A program made the translations under genes and the position numbers. Shown piece by piece: positions 1 to 5,058 of a DNA stretch of 7,017 nucleotides. The notes below the pieces were generated by a model that searched no databases, was not told the origin of the DNA, and saw nothing but the letters and a program-made list of their open reading frames with translations. Position 1 is the first letter of the stretch; each line of letters opens with the position of its first letter. Source of the DNA: an uncultured Oscillospiraceae bacterium (GTDB lineage: Bacteria; Bacillota; Clostridia; Oscillospirales; Ruminococcaceae); contig CATNEU010000077.1 in assembly GCA_950097605.1 (NCBI GenBank), positions 1 to 7,017 of the forward strand, read 5' to 3'.

Positions 1-702
1 GGTCGAGGTCTGGATCATCTTGTTGGAAAGGGTGTCCGCCGTTTCCACCTGCGCATCGTTCACAACTGCAAGCTTGAACACGGCGGTTGGCTTAATTTCT
101 TCTTTATCCTCATAAATAATACGGCTTTGCATCATGGTTTCAGCCTCGGTGTAAACCGCCTCGTTGCTGACATAGCCAATCTGCTGTCCTTCATACTCCA
201 CGCTCAGCGCAAAGGAGATTTTGGACATACCGTTGATCAAAAGGACCAGTGCAAACACGGCGGCCACCGGGACCACGTGGTTGACAAAGCTTTTGATCTC
301 GTATTTGCTGCGTTTGACGCCCTGCCAAAGAGAACGGAAAAAAGCCTTTACGGCCTCCGCAAAACCTTTGGAAGCTGCTACGTTTTTGTAGATATACCGC
401 GCGCCCTTGACAAGCGCAATGAATGGGCAGATCAAATCGTAGCCCAGACCTTTGAGAAAGCGCCCCGCACGTTTCACGAGCGGCCCGCATTTCTGCAGGA
501 CTGCCAGACGCCCCTTCGCGGTGAGCCTGCGGAATTTGCGGCCCATATGGCGTAGCATTCTGGCAACCAGAATTCCCGTATAATAAAAAGTATGACCAAT
601 CGTATCTAAAAGTCGTTTTGTTTTGTCAGAGATTACAGAGCTGTTGATTTTAGAGCCTTTCTCGCCAGCACCATCTTCCAGGCTATGGTTTCTGCGAGTC
701 AT
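1..702 (-). CDS. Membrane-anchored envelope protein, N-terminal part (resembles G5/M23 peptidase family proteins); runs off the left edge
   Basis: An open frame of 234 codons reaches the first base of the window without a stop, so only the N-terminal part is present. There is no N-terminal signal peptide. Residues 1-140 are basic and probably cytoplasmic, with several amphipathic stretches. One membrane segment follows at about residues 143-158 (VPVAAVFALVLLINGMS region). After it comes an extracellular part beginning around residue 165 with VEYEGQQIGYVSNEAVYTEA. From memory, that pattern occurs in Clostridia proteins in which a single-pass anchor precedes a repeat region, a G5 domain and often a C-terminal M23 (LytM-type) endopeptidase. 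No catalytic domain lies inside the window, so peptidase function is inferred. I chose ATG at 702 because AGGAGAGG at 709-716 is spaced 6 nt from it; ATG at 708 is only two codons upstream and too close to that site. The gene has its own promoter and is the last gene seen. Confidence 0.75.
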   Translation of the reverse strand, partial: MTRRNHSLEDGAGEKGSKINSSVISDKTKRLLDTIGHTFYYTGILVARMLRHMGRKFRRLTAKGRLAVLQKCGPLVKRAGRFLKGLGYDLICPFIALVKGARYIYKNVAASKGFAEAVKAFFRSLWQGVKRSKYEIKSFVNHVVPVAAVFALVLLINGMSKISFALSVEYEGQQIGYVSNEAVYTEAETMMQSRIIYEDKEEIKPTAVFKLAVVNDAQVETADTLSNKMIQTST

Positions 703-708
703 TGGCAT

Positions 709-716
709 CCTCTCCT
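709..716 (-). promoter_or_regulatory. Ribosome binding site of the membrane-anchored envelope protein
   Basis: AGGAGAGG on the minus strand, 6 nt before ATG 702. It favours that start over ATG 708, which directly adjoins the site. Confidence 0.6.
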
Positions 717-764
717 CTCTACCTTGTCATCCTAAAGATTACAAAATCGTAACAACTATATATT

Positions 765-792
765 ATTATAATCACCAGAACGGAAATTGCAA
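765..792 (-). promoter_or_regulatory. Sigma-A-type promoter for the envelope protein gene
   Basis: On the minus strand TTGCAA (787-792) and a perfect TATAAT (765-770) are separated by 16 nt. The predicted start is near 758, giving a leader of about 55 nt. The site lies between the luxS stop and the next gene in an A+T-rich gap. No convincing hairpin terminator for luxS is visible between 793 and 847, so read-through from luxS may also contribute. Confidence 0.6.
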
Positions 793-847
793 TCATTTTG
801 TTACTTTTAAGCGTGCATATCAGCATTTTTTCTACATTTTATCCAAA

Positions 848-1330
848 TCAGCCTTGCACAGTTTGTCTATTGTGCCAACTATAGGCGAGCATGTCCGACG
901 TCCATCCGGAAAGGATTTCCTCGTACCGCGCAGCCCACCGTTTGGCGTCCGTCAGGTCGTGCTCCCGAAAGTTGCCGCATTCGGCTGCGGAATTGCCGGG
1001 AATCTCTCCCTCATAGGCCGCGATAAACGCAAATGCATCGCGAACCAGCTCGATCACCGCCTGCTCCGGCACCGATCTCGTAATCAAATAAAACCCGGTG
1101 CGGCATCCCATCGGTCCGGCATAGAGAATCTGCTGCCCCCACCGGCTATCCCGCACATAGGTCGCGAGCAGGTGCTCAATTGTGTGCATGGCCGGGTTTG
1201 CCATATAGTCGCCGCCGTTCGGCACGCAAACGCGCAGGTCATAGGTCGTGGCGTCCCCGTCGATCCTTGAAATATACAGACCCCTTTTCAGCTTGGTGTG
1301 GTCCACAAGAAAGCTCGCAATTTTTTTCAC
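848..1330 (-). CDS. luxS: S-ribosylhomocysteine lyase LuxS
   Basis: LuxS cleaves S-ribosylhomocysteine to homocysteine and 4,5-dihydroxy-2,3-pentanedione, the precursor of autoinducer-2. It completes detoxification and recycling of S-adenosylhomocysteine in the cytoplasm. The metal site is intact: HTIEH gives H49, E52 and H53, and C118 lies in AECGN. The catalytic cysteine is C76 in GPMGCRTGF. The product is 160 residues, the usual length, and its sequence is of the clostridial type (KIASF start, EGEIPG, CGN). The start is uncertain. Homologues begin at about the KKIASF position, which fits GTG 1330 with TGAGG about 9 nt upstream. ATG 1345 and TTG 1354 are in frame but lack a good ribosome binding site. 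It is transcribed from its own promoter directly after the ABC importer terminator. Two genes for amino acid uptake and methyl recycling next to each other may be coincidental. Confidence 0.95.
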   Translation of the reverse strand: MKKIASFLVDHTKLKRGLYISRIDGDATTYDLRVCVPNGGDYMANPAMHTIEHLLATYVRDSRWGQQILYAGPMGCRTGFYLITRSVPEQAVIELVRDAFAFIAAYEGEIPGNSAAECGNFREHDLTDAKRWAARYEEILSGWTSDMLAYSWHNRQTVQG

Positions 1331-1386
1331 GCGCAGGCGCCTCATTTCAAACAAAAAATAATCCGTTGCGGAACCAAAGTCGCCGC

Positions 1387-1401
1387 ATACTGTTACAGTA
1401 T
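1387..1401. promoter_or_regulatory. 15-bp palindrome at the luxS promoter, candidate operator
   Basis: ATACTGTTACAGTAT has two perfect 7-bp arms around one central base. It overlaps five of the six bases of the luxS -10 box and covers the expected transcription start. That position would let a dimeric repressor block initiation. I cannot assign it to a known regulator family. Confidence 0.4.
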
Positions 1402-1425
1402 AACATAACCCTTACAAAAAAACAA
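1397..1425 (-). promoter_or_regulatory. Promoter of luxS
   Basis: On the minus strand TTGTTT (1420-1425) and TATACT (1397-1402) are spaced by 17 nt. The predicted start is near 1390, with a leader of about 45-60 nt depending on the start codon used. The -35 hexamer falls inside the T-tract of the upstream terminator, so terminator and promoter are interlocked. Confidence 0.55.
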
Positions 1426-1464
1426 CAAACCCCATACAAAACGCGTTGTTTTGTATGGGGTTTG
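1416..1464 (-). terminator. Rho-independent terminator of the amino acid ABC importer operon
   Basis: A perfect 17-bp inverted repeat (arms 1426-1442 and 1448-1464; CAAACCCCATACAAAAC and its complement) encloses a 5-nt loop. On the minus strand the stem is followed by TTGTTTTTTT. It begins 30 nt after the ATPase stop codon. On the plus strand no T-tract follows, so it works in one direction only. Confidence 0.92.
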
Positions 1465-1494
1465 AAAAACCGGACGCGAGACGCATCCTTTTCT

Positions 1495-2217
1495 TTATAG
1501 CACTTTGGACAGGAAATCCTGCAACCGCGGGTTTTTGGGGTTCGAGAAAAACTCCTGCGGAGGCGCTTCCTCCACGATTCTGCCGTCGTCCATAAACATC
1601 ACGCGGGTCGCGACCTCTCTTGCAAAGCCCATCTCGTGCGTGACGACGACCATTGTCATCCCCTCCGCCGCAAGCTCCTTCATCACCAGCAGCACCTCGC
1701 CAACCATCTCGGGGTCGAGCGCGGAGGTCGGCTCGTCGAACAGCATCACGTCGGGGTTCATCGCCAGCGCGCGCACAATCGCGATGCGCTGCTTCTGGCC
1801 GCCCGAGAGCTGCGGCGGGTAGGCTTCCGCTTTATCGGCAAGCCCGATGCGTTCGAGCAGACGCATCGCGTTTTTCTTGGCTTCCTCGGCAGTTTGCAGC
1901 TTGAGCTTGACCGGAGCCAGCGTGATGTTCTGCAAAATCGTCAGATGCGAAAACAGGTTGAAGTGCTGAAACACCATCCCCATCTTCTGCCGCAGCCGGT
2001 TGATATCGTTTTTTTTATCGGTGATGTTGGCGCCCTCAAACCAGATCTCGCCGCCGGTCGGCATCTCGAGCAGGTTTAAGCAGCGCAGAAAGGTGCTCTT
2101 TCCGGAGCCGCTGGGCCCAACGATGACGACCTTTTCCCCCTGCTCGATCTCGGTGCTGATTCCCTTTAGAACCAGGTTGTCGTGAAAGGATTTTTCCAGA
2201 TTTTTAACGCTTATCAT
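1495..2217 (-). CDS. Polar amino acid ABC transporter, ATP-binding protein (GlnQ/HisP family)
   Basis: This is the cytoplasmic ATPase that powers uptake of a polar amino acid. The 240 residues contain every expected motif: Walker A GPSGSGKST (34-42), Q-loop Q84 in MVFQHFNLF, signature LSGGQKQR (137-144), Walker B VMLFDE (157-162) followed by PTSALDP, and the switch histidine H194 in VVTHEM. Length and sequence are typical of the GlnQ/HisP/ArtP group. The ATG at 2217 has a strong AAAGGAGG site (2228-2235), 10 nt upstream and inside the end of the permease gene. The two reading frames overlap by 14 nt, which suggests translational coupling. It is the last gene of the importer operon and is followed by a strong terminator. 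The family signature does not reveal the substrate. Confidence 0.95.
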   Translation of the reverse strand: MISVKNLEKSFHDNLVLKGISTEIEQGEKVVIVGPSGSGKSTFLRCLNLLEMPTGGEIWFEGANITDKKNDINRLRQKMGMVFQHFNLFSHLTILQNITLAPVKLKLQTAEEAKKNAMRLLERIGLADKAEAYPPQLSGGQKQRIAIVRALAMNPDVMLFDEPTSALDPEMVGEVLLVMKELAAEGMTMVVVTHEMGFAREVATRVMFMDDGRIVEEAPPQEFFSNPKNPRLQDFLSKVL

Positions 2218-2914
2218 TTTTAGAAAGCCTCCTTTCGAGGATTTTCAGGCCTTTGGTCATCACCATGACCAGCAGCAGGTAGATCAACGCCACGGTGAAC
2301 AGCGAGGTGGAATTGAAGGTGCGGCCGCGGATGAGGTCCGCCGCCTTGGTCAGGTCGCGCACCGCAATATAGCCGGCGACCGACGTCTCCTTCAAAAGCG
2401 CGATAAACTCGTTGCCCAGCGCGGGCAGGAAGTTTTTAAACGCCTGCGGCAAAACGATGTGCCGCATCGTCTGGAGCTTGTTCAGGCCCAGCGAGCGGCC
2501 GGCCTCGGTCTGCCCCTTATCGACGGCGAAAATGCCGCCGCGGATGATCTCGGCGACATAGGCACCCGAGTTGATGCCGAACGCCAGAATCGCGACCGGC
2601 AGGCCGTTGGACGCCGCCGCAAAAATGGCGGTGTACATAATCAGAAGCTGCACGACAATCGGGGTGCCGCGAATCACGGTTATGTATACGTCGCAGAGCT
2701 TATCCAAAATCCAAAGCTTTTTGTTGTCGCTTGCAAAGTATTTGACAATTGCAATGACAAGGCCGATTGCCACGCCGATCAGCGTCGCGCCAATTGCCAT
2801 CAGCAGCGTGTTTCCAAGACCGCCGAGGATCATTTTATACCGGTCTTCCGCAATCAGGTTTTCATATAGGGTCTCTCCGAAATCCGAAAACGCGTTCAGC
2901 AGCACAGGTTGCAT
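2204..2914 (-). CDS. Polar amino acid ABC transporter, permease protein (HisM/GlnP family)
   Basis: This 236-residue inner-membrane permease probably works as a homodimer, since the operon encodes only one permease. Hydrophobic segments lie at about residues 29-57, 85-103, 105-120 and 205-221, with a shorter one near 163-180. The RGTPIVVQL motif (82-90) is characteristic of amino acid permeases of this family. The EAA loop that contacts the ATPase is EAGRSLGLNKLQTMRHIVLP (137-156). The start is ATG 2914, with GGGAGGA at 2921-2927, 7 nt upstream. A GTG at 2941 is in frame but would place the ribosome binding site inside the coding sequence and lacks one of its own. The gene follows the binding-protein gene after a 111-nt gap holding a hairpin, and overlaps the ATPase gene by 14 nt. 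Confidence 0.94.
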   Translation of the reverse strand: MQPVLLNAFSDFGETLYENLIAEDRYKMILGGLGNTLLMAIGATLIGVAIGLVIAIVKYFASDNKKLWILDKLCDVYITVIRGTPIVVQLLIMYTAIFAAASNGLPVAILAFGINSGAYVAEIIRGGIFAVDKGQTEAGRSLGLNKLQTMRHIVLPQAFKNFLPALGNEFIALLKETSVAGYIAVRDLTKAADLIRGRTFNSTSLFTVALIYLLLVMVMTKGLKILERRLSKNDKR

Positions 2915-2920
2915 AGCCTT

Positions 2921-2927
2921 TCCTCCC
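2921..2927 (-). promoter_or_regulatory. Ribosome binding site that sets the permease start
   Basis: GGGAGGA on the minus strand, 7 nt before ATG 2914. It decides against the in-frame GTG at 2941. Confidence 0.75.
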
Positions 2928-2955
2928 AAATCCTTCCGCACCGGCGGATACCGCT

Positions 2956-2996
2956 AAAAAGTGGGCAACCAGGGTACCTGCCCCAAATGCCCACTT
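2956..2996 (-). terminator. Hairpin between binding-protein and permease genes, probable attenuator
   Basis: AAGTGGGCA and TGCCCACTT (arms 2959-2967 and 2988-2996) form a perfect 9-bp stem. Its loop contains a second small repeat, CAGG-TAC-CCTG on the minus strand. The minus-strand stem ends in only five T residues, so termination is probably partial. A hairpin here could also protect the 3' end of the binding-protein message. Either effect gives more binding protein than permease, a usual arrangement for such importers. Confidence 0.55.
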
Positions 2997-3025
2997 CTAG
3001 TCGTCGCGGTTGTCTATGTGGTTTT

Positions 3026-3799
3026 TTATTTGCCCATGTGGTTGATGACATATTCGTCGATCTTGCCCTCGTTCATGAGCCGTTCCAGCGTCTTGTTAAT
3101 GGAATCGAGCAGCGTTTTGTTGCCCTTTTTGACACACAGTGCATAGCTCTCCTCGGTGAGCTTTTCGTCGATCAGCTCCAGCTTATCCGCAGCGCCTTCC
3201 ACAATGGTTTTTGCAGGAAGCTCGTCGACGATCACGGCGTCGATACGGCCGAGCTTGAGGTCGCCTGCCGCCTCAACCGCCGATTTATACTGCTTTACCT
3301 CTTTGGCCTTGACGTCTTCGTCAAAGTCGCCGCTTGCATAGAGGTCGCCAGTGGTGCCCTGCTGCACGCCGATCACCATGTTTGCAAGGTCGTCTTTTGT
3401 AAAGGATTTGCCCTTCTGGACCACCATATACTGCGAGCTCTTGACGTACTCTACCGAGAAGTCAACCTCTTTCAGACGATCTTCACGGATGGTGATACCG
3501 GCCGCGCCAAAGTCGAACTTGCCGGCTTTGACCGACGGGATGACCATATCAAATTCCATGTCTTTGATTTCGAGCTTGACGCCGAGGTCCTTTGCAATCT
3601 CGTTGGCAACGTCCACGTCGACGCCGCTGACTTTGTTGTCCTTGAGATACTCAAACGGCGGGAAAGCGGCGTTGGTCGCCATTGTAATGACGCCTTTTTC
3701 CTTGACTTTACTTGCCGTCGGGGTGCTGGCACAGCCGGCAAAGGACATCATAACGCCCATCGCGGCGATCACTGCCATAATTTTCACAAACTTTTTCAT
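3026..3799 (-). CDS. Amino acid ABC transporter, substrate-binding lipoprotein (SBP_bac_3 family)
   Basis: This extracellular lipid-anchored protein captures an amino acid and delivers it to the permease. The 257-residue product starts with a lipoprotein signal: MKK, a hydrophobic segment (about 7-20) and a lipobox ending in A-G-C with C23 as the lipidated residue. The mature part shows family features: AAFPPFEY (44-51), the ligand-carboxylate arginine R105 in GITIREDR, the second-lobe loop GVQQGTTGD (144-152), and D192 in VIVDELPA, which normally binds the ligand amino group. The substrate cannot be fixed from these residues, and both polar and basic amino acids remain possible. ATG 3799 has GGAGGG at 3807-3812, 6-7 nt upstream. 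An in-frame ATG at 3820 would put that site inside the gene. It is first in the operon, after its own promoter and a long leader. Confidence 0.95.
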   Translation of the reverse strand: MKKFVKIMAVIAAMGVMMSFAGCASTPTASKVKEKGVITMATNAAFPPFEYLKDNKVSGVDVDVANEIAKDLGVKLEIKDMEFDMVIPSVKAGKFDFGAAGITIREDRLKEVDFSVEYVKSSQYMVVQKGKSFTKDDLANMVIGVQQGTTGDLYASGDFDEDVKAKEVKQYKSAVEAAGDLKLGRIDAVIVDELPAKTIVEGAADKLELIDEKLTEESYALCVKKGNKTLLDSINKTLERLMNEGKIDEYVINHMGK

Positions 3800-3806
3800 G
3801 CGTAAT

Positions 3807-3812
3807 CCCTCC
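3807..3812 (-). promoter_or_regulatory. Ribosome binding site that sets the binding-protein start
   Basis: GGAGGG on the minus strand, 7 nt before ATG 3799. The resulting protein starts exactly with a classical lipoprotein signal peptide, which supports this choice over ATG 3820. Confidence 0.75.
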
Positions 3813-3915
3813 ACATACATTCCGGCCCGCCCACTTCAAAAGCGGCGCCTGACAGTTCCCAAACTCGTTGTGAACCGCGGCCGGTCTTTCACAGGCCGTT
3901 CGCAATTCATTCATG
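3813..3915 (-). promoter_or_regulatory. Structured leader upstream of the ABC importer operon
   Basis: From the predicted start to the ribosome binding site there are about 100 nt with several complementary blocks. CCGGCC (3879-3884 on the complement) can pair distally with GGCCGG (3822-3827), about 10 nt before the ribosome binding site. Its GGCC part can instead pair locally with 3894-3897. GTTC/GAAC (3872-3875 and 3855-3858) can form between them. I recognise no known riboswitch or T-box consensus here. Confidence 0.3.
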
Positions 3916-3921
3916 AGTATA

Positions 3922-3949
3922 ATTATAATCGATAAATTCAAAAAATCAA
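3922..3949 (-). promoter_or_regulatory. Promoter of the amino acid ABC importer operon
   Basis: On the minus strand TTGATT (3944-3949) and a perfect TATAAT (3922-3927) are separated by 16 nt in an A+T-rich stretch just after the rluA-family gene. The predicted start is near 3915, leaving a leader of about 115 nt before ATG 3799. Confidence 0.6.
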
Positions 3950-3958
3950 GACTTTTAT

Positions 3959-3982
3959 GAAAAAAAATTCAGGATTCCTCTA
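3959..3982 (-). terminator. Weak possible terminator after the pseudouridine synthase gene
   Basis: A short self-complementary AGGAATCCT is followed on the minus strand by GAA and a run of eight T residues (about 3960-3967). The stem is only 4 bp, so this is weak as a terminator. The T-run may simply be part of the A+T-rich importer promoter region. Confidence 0.25.
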
Positions 3983-3985
3983 TTT

Positions 3986-4879
3986 TTATTCACCATCTAT
4001 GCATAATCCTGCATAATATACAGCATTATGCATATCATCATGCAGTTCGGCCCGCGCCTCGGCCCATTTTCCCGTCACAGGCGAGCGGAAACAGACGTGC
4101 GCGCAGTGCAGCGCCTGCCGGCCGATCAGCCCCGTCTCCCCGCCATAGAGCGCATCGCCGCAGAGCGGATGCCCCAAATGCGAGAAGTGCACGCGTATCT
4201 GATGGGTCCGGCCCGTTTCCAGGCGCAGCCGCACCAGGCTATACTCCTGGTTACAGGCGAGCACCCGGTAGGCTGTGACCGCGCGCCGCCCGTCTGGGAA
4301 CACGCCGCGCCGGACGCTGTCGGGCCCTTCCCGGCGGATTGGCAGGTCGATCACGCCCTCTTCCGGCCCAACACGGCCCTGCACCAACGCAATGTATTCC
4401 TTCTCGATCCCATCCGAGAGCGCGGCCGCCGCATGCGCGTTTTTGGCGATGGCCACCAATCCCGTCGTATCCTGGTCGATCCGGTAGACAGGCCGGAACG
4501 GGAGCGGTTCCCCTCTCTTTTCACAGCAGGCTGCAAAGGCGTTGGCAAGCGTGTTGTTCCAATGCTTGCGCGTTGGATGCACCGGCATACCGGACGGCTT
4601 GTCGAACACAGCGACGTCCTCGTCCTCATAGGCAAGTGCCACCTGCAGCGCAAAATTCGGCAGGACGTCCGCTTCGTCCTCCAGCAGCACCGTAAGCCGG
4701 TCGCCGGAACAAACAGGGTCGACCGTCCGGATCGCTTCGCCGTTTCGCCGCAGAAGCCCCATACGCTTGCGCAGCCGCACCAGCATACGGTAGGAATAGC
4801 CCTGCCTGGACCGGAGATATACCCCCGCCTGTACGCCGTCATAGGACGCTTCTATCGTATAGCCAATCTCCCTCGGCAA
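3986..4879 (-). CDS. RluA-family pseudouridine synthase
   Basis: The enzyme should convert uridine to pseudouridine in rRNA or tRNA; the target position cannot be told. Residues 12-66 resemble an S4-like RNA-binding region (basic RMLVRLRKRMGLL). The catalytic domain starts near residue 80 with VFDKPSGMPVHP (91-102). The catalytic aspartate is D135 in VYRIDQDTTG. The RTHQIRVHFSHLGHPLCGD block (224-242) is typical. The usual HRLDxxTSG motif is altered to YRIDxxTTG but keeps Arg, Asp and Gly. Length, 297 residues, is normal. The only sensible start is TTG 4879: no ATG or GTG lies between it and the in-frame stop at 4907-4909. AAGGGG (4889-4894) is spaced 9 nt from it. A possible small ORF ends 2 nt upstream, and ilvE lies before that, suggesting one transcript. 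Confidence 0.93.
   Translation of the reverse strand: MPREIGYTIEASYDGVQAGVYLRSRQGYSYRMLVRLRKRMGLLRRNGEAIRTVDPVCSGDRLTVLLEDEADVLPNFALQVALAYEDEDVAVFDKPSGMPVHPTRKHWNNTLANAFAACCEKRGEPLPFRPVYRIDQDTTGLVAIAKNAHAAAALSDGIEKEYIALVQGRVGPEEGVIDLPIRREGPDSVRRGVFPDGRRAVTAYRVLACNQEYSLVRLRLETGRTHQIRVHFSHLGHPLCGDALYGGETGLIGRQALHCAHVCFRSPVTGKWAEARAELHDDMHNAVYYAGLCIDGE
3998..4034. repeat. 10-bp inverted repeat at the 3' end of the pseudouridine synthase gene
   Basis: TATGCATAAT (3998-4007) and ATTATGCATA (4025-4034) are perfect complements with a 17-nt loop. The loop contains another copy of GCATAAT (4011-4017). The repeat is inside the last 17 codons and is A+T-rich compared with the rest of the gene. On the minus strand no T-tract follows directly. 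Confidence 0.5.
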
Positions 4880-4881
4880 TT

Positions 4882-5031
4882 TTAAACGCCCCTTTCCGCC
4901 GGGTTTTCATTTTTTTCGGTATGGAATCCACAGACATGGCAATGGCTGCACAGCCGTCCGCCTTCGGGAAACAGCCGATGCAGCCACTTTTTGTATACAG
5001 GCCGGCCTGTACACCGCATACACCTTATCAA
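4882..5031 (-). CDS. Possible small cysteine-rich (zinc-ribbon-like) protein
   Basis: A short ORF fills most of the 179-nt gap between ilvE and the pseudouridine synthase gene. From TTG 5031 it gives 49 residues; from ATG 5019 it gives 45. The longer form has a CMRC pair near the N-terminus and CSHCHVCGFHTE about 20 residues later. Two Cys-X2-Cys units plus an extra Cys/His would suit zinc or metal binding. The stop TAA (4884-4882) is 2 nt before the TTG start of the next gene, whose ribosome binding site lies inside this ORF, as expected for coupled genes. Against it: ribosome binding is poor (TAAGG only 3 nt before ATG 5019), the gap contains strong palindromes that constrain the sequence, and I recognise no homologue. 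It may be a real unannotated gene or a chance ORF. Confidence 0.35.
   Translation of the reverse strand: MIRCMRCTGRPVYKKWLHRLFPEGGRLCSHCHVCGFHTEKNENPAERGV
4943..4986. repeat. 8-bp inverted repeat in the ilvE-rluA gap
   Basis: TGGCTGCA (4943-4950) and TGCAGCCA (4979-4986) are perfect complements around a 28-nt loop. On the plus strand the second arm is followed by CTTTTTG, so it resembles a weak terminator for plus-strand transcripts; no plus-strand gene is present to use it. On the minus strand no T-tract follows. Confidence 0.4.
4996..5011. repeat. 16-bp perfect palindrome after ilvE
   Basis: TACAGGCCGGCCTGTA is identical on both strands and can be extended by a G-T wobble and two further pairs on the minus-strand RNA. 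It lies 48 nt after the ilvE stop. No T-tract follows on either strand (minus side AAAAAG, plus side CACCG), so it is not an ordinary intrinsic terminator. Confidence 0.6.
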
Positions 5032-5058
5032 AGCGACCGCGCTTTTAGACGTGGAAGC

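Noticed and set aside
127..555. Plus-strand frame of 142 codons and a minus-strand frame at 191-490
   Set aside because: Both are shadows of the truncated envelope protein gene, which occupies 1-702 in a different minus-strand frame with a membrane segment and good ribosome binding site.
623..1270. A 215-codon plus-strand frame
   Set aside because: Crosses the luxS gene in antisense and the promoter-bearing gap; no ribosome binding site or domain.
1426..1464. Insertion sequence end or CRISPR-like repeat
   Set aside because: It is a single inverted repeat followed by a T-tract directly after an operon, with no second copy, spacers or transposase; a terminator explains it fully.
2909..3805. 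A 298-codon plus-strand frame
   Set aside because: Antisense to the binding-protein gene, which has a lipobox, ribosome binding site and all family motifs on the minus strand.
3708..3914. Minus-strand ORF starting at ATG 3914, near the predicted importer transcription start, as a possible leader peptide
   Set aside because: It has no ribosome binding site and runs about 90 nt into the binding-protein gene in another frame. It shows no run of a single amino acid codon as attenuator peptides do.
3813..3915. T-box or amino-acid riboswitch
   Set aside because: No T-box sequence, specifier loop or known glutamine/lysine/glycine riboswitch consensus could be recognised; kept only as an undefined structured leader.
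4028..4885. A 285-codon plus-strand frame
   Set aside because: Antisense to the pseudouridine synthase gene; the translation is Arg/His/Pro-rich as expected for a mirror frame.
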